Source: a virus
Direction: 5' to 3' (one strand)
DNA length: 43,744 bases
IMG/VR virus record: IMGVR_UViG_3300005253_000041
Span: 1 to 43,744 of that record
The first letter of the stretch is position 1, and each line of letters opens with the position of its first letter. The translations under genes were made by a program, and so were the position numbers. The notes below the pieces were generated by a model, which was not told where the DNA came from, made no database searches, and saw only the letters and a program-made list of their open reading frames with translations. Below are positions 19,095-25,939 of the stretch, in pieces.

Positions 19095-19376
19095 CTACCA
19101 CCAGCCTAACATCTTACCAATAGTAGTCACTAACAAAGCAAGTAGTGTAACTACTCCAGCACTACTACCAGCTACCTGCTTTTTAGATAATCTAACACTA
19201 ACTCCACCTTCTAGTGTGCTAAGCCTATTATGATTACGGTCTATGTTTAGAGCATTCTTAACAACCTTCTCATTCAGCTTGGATAGATGCTCCTCCTGTT
19301 TCTCTGTAAGCCTAAGATTCTGCTCTGTTCTCTCATCAAGTCTAACTAGTAGAGCATCTCTCTCTGAAGAATTCAT
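19095..19376 (-). CDS. XhlA-like holin / membrane protein
   Basis: 93 residues. Residues 1-60 are a charged coiled coil (ERTEQNLRLTEKQEEHLSKL), and residues 70-90 are one hydrophobic segment ending GKMLGWW. This is the layout of XhlA-type holin-associated proteins, which act in the cytoplasmic membrane during lysis. The ATG directly follows the stop of the preceding peptide. A terminase-linked role cannot be excluded. Confidence 0.6.
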   Translation of the reverse strand: MNSSERDALLVRLDERTEQNLRLTEKQEEHLSKLNEKVVKNALNIDRNHNRLSTLEGGVSVRLSKKQVAGSSAGVVTLLALLVTTIGKMLGWW

Positions 19377-19553
19377 TCATCTGCTCCTTAATATTCTTGA
19401 CGCAGTAGAGGCAGGCCTGGAATAGATAAGTCTACTTCTAGTAACCCTGCCCACAGACCTTGGTTCTCTTGTTCCTATGCGACTCATCTGAGCTCGGCGT
19501 ATATTCCTTCTTGCTGCGTGGGATGTTTTAGCGGTCGTAGGACGCTTAGCCAT
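19377..19553 (-). CDS. 58-residue Arg-rich peptide
   Basis: A short frame from the ATG at 19553, overlapping the small-terminase stop by 8 bases and ending directly before the XhlA-like ATG. It has 15 Arg and 2 Lys against one acidic residue, with pairs such as AARRNIRRAQ. It could bind DNA or RNA near the packaging motor. Tight packing between two accepted genes supports it. No family known. Confidence 0.6.
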   Translation of the reverse strand: MAKRPTTAKTSHAARRNIRRAQMSRIGTREPRSVGRVTRSRLIYSRPASTASRILRSR

Positions 19554-20118
19554 CAGTACCTTTCCTTAGTGTCATAGTTCTAGTTTGGCTTACTTGGATT
19601 ACTTCCTGATTCTTACTGACCCACTCTGCAAAGTTAAATCCGTCTGAGCCTCCAGATGCTACAGATTTCAGTAAACCTAGTTGCTGAGGAGTATAGGCAC
19701 TTCTAAGCTTGAGTAGATAGGATTGGTCAAACATAGTCATCTCAGCTGCTACCAACTCACCTGTGTCTTCGTCAGGTATCATGTCCATGCCTAAGGACCT
19801 TTGTAGTATCCTATAGTCTTTCTCTAGCACCATTCTGAAGTTGCGGTAGAAGTCTATCTCGGCATACTCCTGACTAAGCTCTTTCCGAAGTTCAGGAACT
19901 CTACTTTCCCAATGTAGGAACTCCTCATCCTCCCGCTGAAGTGTTAACCAAGCATAAGGAAGACCTAAGACGAATAGTGCTTCCTCATCTGAGAATCCGC
20001 AACATACCCAGCTAAGATACTTACATCTATTATCACTACGGGAGTATGGGATAAGAGTAGCTGCAGTAGATACTTCCTTAGGCTGGGTACTTTGAGATAA
20101 TAGTTTAGGTTCTGCCAT
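19546..20118 (-). CDS. Terminase small subunit candidate
   Basis: 190 residues from the ATG at 20118, with GGAGG five bases upstream. An earlier in-frame start is excluded because it lies in the promoter. Residues 35-60 (WVCCGFSDEEALFVLGLPYAW) look like a helix-turn-helix, followed by helices and an acidic loop. First gene of the late operon and upstream of terL, the usual place for the DNA-recognising small subunit. No diagnostic motif beyond this. Confidence 0.6.
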   Translation of the reverse strand: MAEPKLLSQSTQPKEVSTAATLIPYSRSDNRCKYLSWVCCGFSDEEALFVLGLPYAWLTLQREDEEFLHWESRVPELRKELSQEYAEIDFYRNFRMVLEKDYRILQRSLGMDMIPDEDTGELVAAEMTMFDQSYLLKLRSAYTPQQLGLLKSVASGGSDGFNFAEWVSKNQEVIQVSQTRTMTLRKGTDG

Positions 20119-20134
20119 TAGAGCCTCCAGTATC

Positions 20135-20163
20135 ATTGTAACATACAGTAGTGGGTATGTCAA
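20135..20163 (-). promoter_or_regulatory. Main late (leftward) promoter
   Basis: On the minus strand: TTGACA, a 17-bp spacer ending TGT, then TACAAT. The predicted start is about 20128, so the leader is very short and begins at the GGAGG of the first gene. The sequence around the -35 box matches that of the promoter at 9326-9354. Confidence 0.85.
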
Positions 20164-20211
20164 GGATATTCCGTGTAGAGGGTTATTGTTTTACATAGTG
20201 TAATAGTAAGG

Positions 20212-20240
20212 TTGACATTAGGGATACTATGTGGTATAAT
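20212..20240 (+). promoter_or_regulatory. Main early (rightward) promoter
   Basis: TTGACA (20212-20217), a 17-bp spacer ending TGG, and TATAAT (20235-20240): a full consensus promoter with extended -10. It is back to back with the late promoter. The 48 bp between the two -35 boxes is AT-rich, and a regulator there could control both directions. Confidence 0.9.
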
Positions 20241-20249
20241 AAGGTTATA

Positions 20250-20432
20250 ATGATGTATGAAGAAACAAATATAGAGAAAAGGGAAAGTATTATTATAGCT
20301 CTTGATGAGGCAGTGAAAGCAGGAGCAAGTAAAGTTAGGACTAATTTTTTATTAGAGCAACTCCATAATGTAAAGAGAGAGCTATTCTTTGATAATCTCT
20401 TAGCTGGAGATAACTTAACAGATGAGCAGTAA
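20250..20432 (+). CDS. Small early protein, possibly leaderless
   Basis: 60 residues from ATG ATG at 20250/20253. An in-frame ATG at 20229 overlaps the -10 box and cannot be used by this promoter. The predicted transcript starts only about three bases before the chosen ATG, so the gene would be leaderless or nearly so. The protein is helical and charged (DEAVKAGASKVRTNFLLEQL). First gene of the early operon; function unknown. Confidence 0.65.
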   Translation: MMYEETNIEKRESIIIALDEAVKAGASKVRTNFLLEQLHNVKRELFFDNLLAGDNLTDEQ

Positions 20433-20649
20433 TTCTATAGGTAGTTGGGGTTACTTCCGGCAAGGCTCAGACCAGATGCTAGAGATAATGGAGTTAGGTG
20501 AGAAGCTAAACTTAGCTATCTCTTGCCCTATACACTATCCTGCCTATGGTAAGAATATATTTGAGTGTATGTGTAGTAGAGCATTTCCTGCTTTTGTAGT
20601 AAGAGGTAATAGTCCAGAGAAGCTAAAGGAGATACACAGGGAGGTATGA
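20422..20649 (+). CDS. Hypothetical early protein
   Basis: 75 residues, overlapping the preceding gene by 11 bases. It has three Cys (SCPIHYPAYGKNIFECMCSR) that might bind a metal. No family recognised. The next gene starts within its last codons. Confidence 0.6.
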   Translation: MSSNSIGSWGYFRQGSDQMLEIMELGEKLNLAISCPIHYPAYGKNIFECMCSRAFPAFVVRGNSPEKLKEIHREV

Positions 20650-21038
20650 TGGACAATAGCGAAACTTATATCAAGATGTGTGAGAAGGCGGTGGAGATAC
20701 AAGCTGATAGACCATTCCCAAGTACTCAAGTGGTAGATGAGAAGCTGGTGGATGATTGGGAGATGACTTATTTTGATGAAGGTTATCTCATTGATAATAG
20801 AGGTAACTGGTGGGCAGATACTCATCCTGATACTACCTGGCTACCACGCCAAGACCAGTTGCAGGAGATGATGAAATGTAAGTATCCAGTGCTGAAGGAG
20901 CTGCTATACAGATTTAGTCTATGGGCTTTGTTCTATACTAGAAAGTACACCTCAATGGAACAAATCTGGTTCGCCTTTATTATGATTTCATCTCATAATA
21001 AAGTTTGGAATGGATGTGATTGGATAAGTAGTAACTGA
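20646..21038 (+). CDS. Hypothetical early protein
   Basis: 130 residues from ATG ATG at 20646/20649, with GGGAGG just upstream. The centre is Trp/Asp-rich (NRGNWWADTHPDTTWLPRQD), followed by a hydrophobic helix. It overlaps both neighbours by one to four bases. Such short aromatic early proteins often bind host targets, but no function can be assigned. Confidence 0.65.
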   Translation: MMDNSETYIKMCEKAVEIQADRPFPSTQVVDEKLVDDWEMTYFDEGYLIDNRGNWWADTHPDTTWLPRQDQLQEMMKCKYPVLKELLYRFSLWALFYTRKYTSMEQIWFAFIMISSHNKVWNGCDWISSN

Positions 21039-21496
21039 TGAATATTTACCTTAGCATCTGCCGTAAGACTGTTCCTAAGTGCACCTACTGTGGAGAGACT
21101 ATAGAGTTAGGCGAACTGGTGGTCTGCGGTAGAGCGTGGCAGAAATATAAAGAGGAGGAAGGTGAGAGAAGAAGATGGATGAACAACTTTCGATGGCACG
21201 GGAGGAGGAAGAGAGACTCCCAGTGTTGCTGGTTGGAAAGTCAGGCAGAGAGAATAAGGCAGGAGCCAGTAGTAGAGACAAGGGGAAGGAAAGCCATGCT
21301 CCTATCGGAGTCAGACAGAGAGGCAAGGTTGAAGATATTAAGAGCAAGGGCAAGGGCAGTAGCAAGGCTGAAGGAGATAATGGAGGACCCTCTAGACCCA
21401 GAAAACACAAACGAGATGATAAAGGTAGGAAGTCAGATAGAATACTTAAAGGAGAAGATAGCCAAGGTAGGCGGAGTGCCTCCGAGTTGGCTATAG
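21038..21496 (+). CDS. Zinc-finger-like early protein with basic helix
   Basis: 152 residues. A treble-clef-like start (CTYCGETIELGELVVCGRAW) and a further CC pair at 63-64 suggest zinc binding. Residues 90-115 form a strongly basic helix (LKILRARARAVARLKEIM), and the end is charged. Nucleic-acid binding is plausible. The other open frame over 21175-21496 gives low-complexity sequence and was rejected. Confidence 0.7.
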   Translation: MNIYLSICRKTVPKCTYCGETIELGELVVCGRAWQKYKEEEGERRRWMNNFRWHGRRKRDSQCCWLESQAERIRQEPVVETRGRKAMLLSESDREARLKILRARARAVARLKEIMEDPLDPENTNEMIKVGSQIEYLKEKIAKVGGVPPSWL

Positions 21497-21855
21497 TTCA
21501 TCCTGGCAGTTTCTGTATTGATGATGTTATTACTGGGAATAATCCTCACTATTGGGAAGGAGTAGAGACTATACACGGAGGAACTCTATTTAGATGCGGT
21601 AGGTGTCATAAGCATCTATGGTTACCTAATGGAGAGGAAGAGATTTATCAGTTGGGCAGTTTAGTAAATAAGGTTGGAATTACTAACGGTTACTGCCAGT
21701 ATCTAGACCTTACTAAGAGACGGCCTGCAAAGATAATGATGGCTAAGCTACAGTTGATAGAAAGGGAGAGTGTAGAGGTAGAGGATAGGATGGAGTTTGC
21801 TAGGAAGATTGATAGGATACTATATAAGAAGGATTATGATAAGAAGGAGGTATAG
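21487..21855 (+). CDS. Zinc-ribbon-like early protein
   Basis: 122 residues if started at the TTG at 21487, behind a GGCGGAG site. The first convincing sequence is here, not further upstream. It contains CGRCHKHLW (about 36-44), a probable zinc knuckle, and a charged helical C-terminus with KKDYDKKEV. Overlaps the preceding gene by 10 bases. Start uncertain. Confidence 0.6.
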   Translation: MAIVHPGSFCIDDVITGNNPHYWEGVETIHGGTLFRCGRCHKHLWLPNGEEEIYQLGSLVNKVGITNGYCQYLDLTKRRPAKIMMAKLQLIERESVEVEDRMEFARKIDRILYKKDYDKKEV

Positions 21856-22056
21856 ATGAAAGTCTACTCCAAGCAGAACGCTAATAGATTAGCCACTCGT
21901 ATTGTTATTACTGAACATGAACTGCAAGAATTGACAGCTGGTAAGGTAGTTTACTGCCAAGACTACAGCTCAGGCTCACTATCGTTAGTAGTACTAAATC
22001 TAAAAATGCCTAGTGGCTCGAGCAATTTTACCAAAGGAGGGAGTATAAGTGGATAA
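21856..22056 (+). CDS. Hypothetical early protein
   Basis: 66 residues starting directly after the upstream stop, with GGAGGT inside the previous gene's end. Mixed alpha/beta (RIVITEHELQELTAGKVVYC). No known family. It overlaps the next gene by 8 bases. Confidence 0.6.
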   Translation: MKVYSKQNANRLATRIVITEHELQELTAGKVVYCQDYSSGSLSLVVLNLKMPSGSSNFTKGGSISG

Positions 22057-22423
22057 GGACTTTAGTAGACAGTTCACCAAGTGTCCTCAATGTGGCTCTG
22101 AGGAGAGATTCTTAGAGCAATTAGGACAAGAGTTAAAGGAAAGAGGACTAGCTAGACCTGAGTGGAGTTTTCATATGGATGTTAGGGAAGGATTAGTGAT
22201 AGACCAGACTAAGGAAGCTGCTATTCCTATCGGGTCAGAGGTGCCTAGCTATGGATTTAAGACAGATATCTGTATGGACTGCGGTTGTATGTATGCTGTG
22301 GATATTACTAGAGGAGATATTAAGAAGCCGCCACCTCCAACTCAAATAATAGCACCGCAAAATAGAGCACAGAGGAGAAGGGATAGTAGAGAAGGCGGAC
22401 AGCCACCATTTAGTCTATCATAA
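22049..22423 (+). CDS. Two-knuckle zinc-ribbon protein
   Basis: 124 residues from a GTG at 22049, eight bases behind GGAGG. CPQC at 12-15 and CMDCGC at about 75-80 make a split zinc ribbon. The tail is Pro-rich then basic (NRAQRRRDSREGG). Probably a nucleic-acid or protein adaptor; no function known. Confidence 0.7.
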   Translation: MDKDFSRQFTKCPQCGSEERFLEQLGQELKERGLARPEWSFHMDVREGLVIDQTKEAAIPIGSEVPSYGFKTDICMDCGCMYAVDITRGDIKKPPPPTQIIAPQNRAQRRRDSREGGQPPFSLS

Positions 22424-22434
22424 GGAGATATAAT

Positions 22435-22584
22435 ATGGTAAAGATGAAAGCTTCTATATGTCCTGAGTGTAGGAAGTCAATACAAAGGCATGATGCTAAT
22501 AGAATCAATGTTAAAGTTGCAGACGGTAGTAATGGCAAAGGAGTCTATAAGGAATATCATCTTAACTGCTATCAGAGTAAGTAA
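22435..22584 (+). CDS. 49-residue zinc-ribbon protein
   Basis: A short gene behind AAGGAG. CPEC at 9-12 and HLNC near the C-terminus form a four-ligand zinc site, and the middle is basic. It closes the first early gene cluster before the non-coding region. Confidence 0.65.
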   Translation: MVKMKASICPECRKSIQRHDANRINVKVADGSNGKGVYKEYHLNCYQSK

Positions 22585-22780
22585 GTAGCAACTTTCAAAT
22601 ATGAGAATTCTCCTTCTAGGAGTAGAGATAACATATACATAGCAAAGAAAGGCACCCGTCCCCTCTGGACTATTGGCACCTGGCTGGGTATGTTCTGGAC
22701 AGCTGGCACGCCTACCATTATCAGTTACTTGCAGATGGGATGCAACTGCAGGTGGGATGGTAGTGCCAGTAGTTCAATGA

Positions 22781-22816
22781 GTTCAGTACCTACTGAGTGT
22801 TCAGTACTTACTCAAT
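22781..22816 (+). repeat. 18-bp tandem direct repeat
   Basis: GTTCAGTACCTACTGAGT (22781-22798) is directly followed by GTTCAGTACTTACTCAAT (22799-22816), with 14 of 18 positions identical. Such iterons can bind an initiator or repressor. It ends 8 bp before the LexA-type box. Confidence 0.7.
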
Positions 22817-22824
22817 AGATAGTA

Positions 22825-22836
22825 GAACATATGTTC
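22825..22836. promoter_or_regulatory. LexA/DinR-type SOS box candidate
   Basis: GAACATATGTTC is a perfect palindrome matching GAAC-N4-GTTC, the operator bound by LexA in Bacillus and many related or actinobacterial hosts. No LexA-like gene is in the phage, so the host repressor would have to act. The nearest recognised promoter is about 155 bp downstream, so direct control is unproven. Confidence 0.5.
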
Positions 22837-22840
22837 GTAC

Positions 22841-22868
22841 GGCAAGCGGCAACCATCTACCGCCTGCC
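22841..22868. other. Hairpin
   Basis: GGCAAGCGG and CCGCCTGCC form nine-base arms with one mismatch and a 10-nt loop. First of three consecutive dyads after the LexA-type box. Confidence 0.55.
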
Positions 22869-22871
22869 AGT

Positions 22872-22890
22872 TGTGATGGAGAACATCACA
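22872..22890. other. Hairpin
   Basis: TGTGATG and CATCACA are perfect 7-bp arms around the loop GAGAA. Confidence 0.6.
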
Positions 22891-22897
22891 GTACACC

Positions 22898-22925
22898 ATT
22901 ATAGATATGCTAGCATATCTATAAT
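22898..22925. repeat. Perfect 28-bp palindrome
   Basis: The 28 bases equal their own reverse complement, centred on GCTAGC. Flanking ACCATTAT (22895) and ATAATGGT (22931) add an alternative outer stem. A site of this symmetry suits a dimeric protein or a cruciform. No known operator was recognised. Confidence 0.75.
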
Positions 22926-22990
22926 CATCGATAATGGTAGTATGTGTGAGTATGCACTAGCCCAATGCCTCCCAGTCCCTGTCAGTGAGG

Positions 22991-23019
22991 TTGACATAGT
23001 ATTGATAGTATGTTATTAT
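22991..23019 (+). promoter_or_regulatory. Rightward promoter
   Basis: TTGACA, a 17-bp spacer ending TGT, then TATTAT. It would serve the gene at 23130 through a leader of about 100 nt. Confidence 0.75.
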
Positions 23020-23129
23020 GAATACAATGATGGTGAGATACCAGCTAGGACTGGTAAATAACAACTCACCACAACTGGAGGTGTTTGTATAGTGGCAACG
23101 ATACAACTCTCTGAATAAAGGGAGATAAT

Positions 23130-23675
23130 ATGGCAGATGAGATAGAACAGGGAGCTGTAGACCAGCAGGAACCAGTACAGCCAACTGAAGCTGAACTCAA
23201 GGCAGAACTGGACAAGGCATATCAATCAGGCGACTTCAAAGCAATAGCAGTTGTCGCCAGAAAGATAGACCAGGCTGTCAGGACTGCTGAGAAAGCCGAA
23301 CTGGAAGTCAAGCGAGCCTCCTTAGATGGCATCAAGAATAAGGTAGCTAAGGCATACGAGAAAGCTATCAAACCACTATACGACTCAGGTGAGCTAAGTT
23401 CAGAACTCATAGATGGTATCTGGATAAGTCACGACTTTGGAGATGTAGCTCCAACAGTAAGGCTGACGAAGACAGCACCCAAAGGCACTCGCAGTTCAGG
23501 CGGCGGAGGTGGAGGTAAGAAGTTTGACATCTCAACTACTGATATGCTCGCAAAGCACGGGGAAGAGGAGTGTAAGGACGGACTGAACTTTAGTCAGGCT
23601 TGGGAGTCAAGCACAGATAAGAACTGGAGATACGGCATAAGGCACAAGCTACTAAAGTTGGAAGGCATCATATAA
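23130..23675 (+). CDS. Coiled-coil protein with Gly linker, possible DNA-binding
   Basis: 181 residues behind GGGAGATAAT. An acidic N-terminus is followed by an Ala/Lys-rich coiled coil (about 20-90), a beta stretch (WISHDFGDVAPTVRL), a Gly6 linker and a C-terminal helical domain ending NWRYGIRHKLLKLEG. This coiled-coil/linker/small-domain build resembles nucleoid-associated proteins in shape only. It is a single-gene unit with its own promoter and terminator, which suggests high or separate expression. Confidence 0.7.
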   Translation: MADEIEQGAVDQQEPVQPTEAELKAELDKAYQSGDFKAIAVVARKIDQAVRTAEKAELEVKRASLDGIKNKVAKAYEKAIKPLYDSGELSSELIDGIWISHDFGDVAPTVRLTKTAPKGTRSSGGGGGGKKFDISTTDMLAKHGEEECKDGLNFSQAWESSTDKNWRYGIRHKLLKLEGII

Positions 23676-23692
23676 GTAACTGAAGCCTGGAA

Positions 23693-23732
23693 GTAAAGGG
23701 AGTAGTTAGTTGCCAGCTGCTCCCTTTCTTTT
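23693..23732 (+). terminator. Rho-independent terminator
   Basis: AAAGGGAG (23695-23702) pairs with CTCCCTTT (23720-23727), and CTTTT follows. It lies 18 bp after the preceding stop codon. Confidence 0.8.
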
Positions 23733-23829
23733 ACTCAAAGTTAGTAAGTTAGTAAGTAGCCTTGTTGCACCAAGCAACAGAACAGTTGATGGCACAATAT
23801 AGGTCAGGCTATCGGACGCAACAGGAAGG

Positions 23830-23858
23830 TTGACATAAGGTCGGAAGTATGGTATAAT
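23830..23858 (+). promoter_or_regulatory. Rightward promoter
   Basis: TTGACA, a 17-bp spacer ending TGG, then TATAAT. It shares GGTTGACAT and the extended -10 with the main early promoter. It drives the cluster starting at 23900. The preceding intergenic stretch also holds a small hairpin (TGTTGC/GCAACA at 23763-23779). Confidence 0.88.
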
Positions 23859-23899
23859 AGAATATACAATGAAATAGGAGTAGAAAGGAGGTGATACAG

Positions 23900-24100
23900 A
23901 TGAGACGGGTACTAACAGGAATACTGGAAGTCTATTGCCTAGAAGACAATGACGGCAAGGCTTGTGTGGATGCTAAAGACCTACAAGGACATATACTCTA
24001 TATCCAAGGTAATCCAGTAGTGCTAATTCTGGAAGGCACTGAAGAGCCTGAACTAGGCTTACTAATAAAGACAGCACTACCTATAGTCAAGGAGCTCTAA
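23900..24100 (+). CDS. Hypothetical early protein
   Basis: 66 residues from the ATG at 23900, well placed behind AGGAGGT. A GTG nine bases upstream overlaps that site and was not used. Predicted beta-rich (GHILYIQGNPVVLILEG). No family known; first gene of this cluster. Confidence 0.65.
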   Translation: MRRVLTGILEVYCLEDNDGKACVDAKDLQGHILYIQGNPVVLILEGTEEPELGLLIKTALPIVKEL

Positions 24101-24104
24101 TGAG

Positions 24105-24467
24105 ATGAAAGCTCTTATATGCGGAGATAGGAACTGGACTGATAAGGAGACTATCCGTCAGTATCTATCTGAACTGAAGGCAGCAGGATATACTGAGATA
24201 ATTGAAGGTGGAGCAAGAGGTGCTGATACCATAGCAAAGGAAGAAGCATTGAAGCTCCACCTTTCTACTAACCACTTCCCTGCTCAGTGGGATAAGTACG
24301 GCAGGTCAGCAGGTTATATCCGCAACCGAGTGATGCTAGACCAGAAGCCTGATATAGTAGTAGGCTTTCATAAAGATATAGCTAATAGTAAAGGCACAGC
24401 TGACTGCCTGAAGGAAGCAAAGCGTAGAGGTATAATCACAGTGCTAATTGAGTATAAGACTAACTAA
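24105..24467 (+). CDS. SLOG-superfamily protein (DUF2493/YAcAr)
   Basis: 120 residues. The N-terminus MKALICGDRNW, the EGGARGAD loop (34-41), the W-x2-YGRSAGYIRN stretch (62-74) and the VVGFH strand match the DUF2493 (YAcAr) branch of the SLOG Rossmann superfamily. Members bind nucleotides or nucleotide-derived signals. In phages the exact ligand is unknown. It starts 4 bp after the upstream stop. Confidence 0.88.
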   Translation: MKALICGDRNWTDKETIRQYLSELKAAGYTEIIEGGARGADTIAKEEALKLHLSTNHFPAQWDKYGRSAGYIRNRVMLDQKPDIVVGFHKDIANSKGTADCLKEAKRRGIITVLIEYKTN

Positions 24468-24484
24468 CAAGGAGGTGATTAAGA

Positions 24485-24751
24485 ATGAGTATCATCCATA
24501 CCTATCTAACTACCAATGAACTCCGTCAGTACCGCTTGTCTGAACGAGACCACTCATACTTCAAGCAGAAGCTAGATGAGAATGACTGGTTTAACAGGCT
24601 AATGAGTAGACCAGTTAACAGGATACTACTAGACGAACTGCGATGTCTGCTGGATAGACAGCATATACCTAGACGGGAGATAGAGCACAGGAACGGAAGG
24701 TTGTTTGTTAAGGTAGTAACACCTGAGTATATGGAGGTACTATGGGAATAG
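24485..24751 (+). CDS. Hypothetical early protein
   Basis: 88 residues behind AAGGAGGTGATT. A helical, charged protein (RDHSYFKQKLDENDWFNRL) with a beta end (RLFVKVVTPEYMEVLWE). Overlaps the next start by 10 bases. Function unknown. Confidence 0.65.
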   Translation: MSIIHTYLTTNELRQYRLSERDHSYFKQKLDENDWFNRLMSRPVNRILLDELRCLLDRQHIPRREIEHRNGRLFVKVVTPEYMEVLWE

Positions 24752-24891
24752 ATATAATAGACATAGAGGAAGGTGTAATGATGATAGGGAGGATAGATGA
24801 GATAACTGACCTACTTGAGAAGGCTATAGCAGCTGGCTATGGTGAGCTGCCTATGCACTTATGTATGAAGCTATATCTGAGTAGAAACTAA
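24742..24891 (+). CDS. 49-residue hypothetical peptide
   Basis: ATG at 24742 behind GGAGGT, overlapping the upstream gene. Acidic N-terminus, then a helix (IDEITDLLEKAIAAGYG). Later in-frame Met codons exist. The tight overlap and next ribosome site support it. Confidence 0.5.
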   Translation: MGIDIIDIEEGVMMIGRIDEITDLLEKAIAAGYGELPMHLCMKLYLSRN

Positions 24892-24902
24892 GGAGACAGA
24901 GA

Positions 24903-25112
24903 ATGGTATATAAAGTAAGAGATAGAGAAGTCAAGATATGTGACGCAACTGGCAACAGAGTAGTAATGGAGTACATAGGTAACGAATATGCTTCTAAGAA
25001 TGGACACCCTGGCTGGTTATGCTTACACGAAGAAGATGAAGATGATATGGCAGAAGGAAGTGGTGATGAAGAGGCAGTTGAGCAATTTCTACTAGACCAA
25101 GAGAGTAGATAG
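24903..25112 (+). CDS. Hypothetical acidic early protein
   Basis: 69 residues behind AAGGAGACAG. A beta-like first half (VKICDATGNRVVMEYIG) is followed by a strongly acidic end (HEEDEDDMAEGSGDEEAVEQ). The acidic tail could mimic DNA, but this is speculation. The next gene begins at the following base. Confidence 0.6.
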   Translation: MVYKVRDREVKICDATGNRVVMEYIGNEYASKNGHPGWLCLHEEDEDDMAEGSGDEEAVEQFLLDQESR

Positions 25113-25301
25113 ATGAGTTATACTAGCCACTACTGCCATAGCTGTAGCCATTGGAACTGGACAGGCATAACCAAGTTCTCAGGTGAGTGCCTGCTATGCT
25201 CTGTTGAATGTGCTACTGCTATAGGTAATAGCGAGCGTCCACCCTATTTCTTATCTATGGAGGAAACATATGAGCAAGTCGACGAGAGCACAGAGGCGTA
25301 G
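25113..25301 (+). CDS. Zinc-binding early protein
   Basis: 62 residues. CHSC at 8-11 and CLLC-x3-C at 27-34 make a probable zinc ribbon. It abuts the upstream stop and overlaps the next gene by 32 bases. Confidence 0.6.
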   Translation: MSYTSHYCHSCSHWNWTGITKFSGECLLCSVECATAIGNSERPPYFLSMEETYEQVDESTEA

Positions 25302-25503
25302 GTCTAAGAGGTCTAACCTATCTAAGAGTAAGCGAGATGAGATGGCTAGTCAGCACTTCAATGAAAGAAAAGCAAGACTATCATCTACACCTGCACCTAC
25401 TGATAATGACAGACTAGGAGAGCCTGCACCAGGTGCTATAGAGAAGATAATGGAAGCAGTGAAGCCTGTATCATCAGCAAGGAGAGCATTTCAAGATGTA
25501 TAA
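25270..25503 (+). CDS. Basic early protein
   Basis: 77 residues behind GGAGG at about 25259. Residues 5-25 are very basic (TRAQRRRSKRSNLSKSKRD), and the rest is Pro/Ala-rich, ending RRAFQDV. Probably nucleic-acid binding and disordered. Its TRAQRRRSKR segment resembles the basic tail of the zinc protein at 22049. Confidence 0.6.
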   Translation: MSKSTRAQRRRSKRSNLSKSKRDEMASQHFNERKARLSSTPAPTDNDRLGEPAPGAIEKIMEAVKPVSSARRAFQDV

Positions 25504-25512
25504 GGAGGAGCA

Positions 25513-25731
25513 ATGGTAAAGACACAAGTACACTCTATAGAAATGGTAACAGCCTCAATCAAGATTGGATTTCCTAAAGCCGACATCCAAGGATACCGAG
25601 ACCACTCGGAAGATGGCTTAAAGGACTTCTCTGATAAGGAGATAGCCAACATCCTACTAGAAGACATAGTTGGAAGATACTTCAACGAGGAGTACTTTGA
25701 CTTGGAAGGACTATATCAGGCACAAAGCTAA
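25513..25731 (+). CDS. Hypothetical early protein
   Basis: 72 residues behind AAGGAGGAGC. Acidic and helical (LKDFSDKEIANILLEDIVG). No family known. Confidence 0.6.
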   Translation: MVKTQVHSIEMVTASIKIGFPKADIQGYRDHSEDGLKDFSDKEIANILLEDIVGRYFNEEYFDLEGLYQAQS

Positions 25732-25744
25732 AGGAGGACAAAGG

Positions 25745-25939
25745 ATGACTACTAACAGACTACATATCACTAGCAGCTGGCGTCTACCTCCTACTGACAA
25801 GCAGACCCGTGCTATCACTCAGCTCTGTATAGAGCAAGGTATCAAGGAACCACTAGAGAACAGACCTAGTAACAGATGGGAGGCGAGGAAGGTAATGCAC
25901 GACCTAAGAGCAATGAGGAAACCAAAGAAAGGAGGTTAA
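25745..25939 (+). CDS. Hypothetical basic early protein
   Basis: 64 residues from the ATG at 25745, preceded by AAAGGAGG. Residues 10-35 (SSWRLPPTDKQTRAITQLC) and a basic tail MRKPKKGG suggest a small DNA-binding or adaptor protein. Upstream open sequence in this frame overlaps the previous gene and was excluded. Confidence 0.55.
   Translation: MTTNRLHITSSWRLPPTDKQTRAITQLCIEQGIKEPLENRPSNRWEARKVMHDLRAMRKPKKGG

Larger units (their letters stand above)
22585..23129. other. Structured non-coding region, candidate replication origin or control region
   Basis: 545 bp with no credible gene. It holds, in order: GAGAATTCTC (a 10-bp palindrome), direct and inverted repeats at about 22660-22770 (the pair TGCAGATGGGATG and TGCAGGTGGGATG), an 18-bp tandem repeat, a LexA-type box, two hairpins, a perfect 28-bp palindrome and a promoter. 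Short frames after the promoter are weak. The density of dyads resembles phage origins or partition sites; this is inference. Confidence 0.6.

Noticed and set aside
21175-21496. N-terminal extension of the zinc protein called at 21487
   Set aside because: The residues here are low complexity and the overlapping frame encodes the convincing end of the previous gene.
22831-23061. An open frame of 76 codons over the palindrome region
   Set aside because: It has no ribosome site, the residues look random, and the DNA is explained by hairpins, the palindrome and a promoter.
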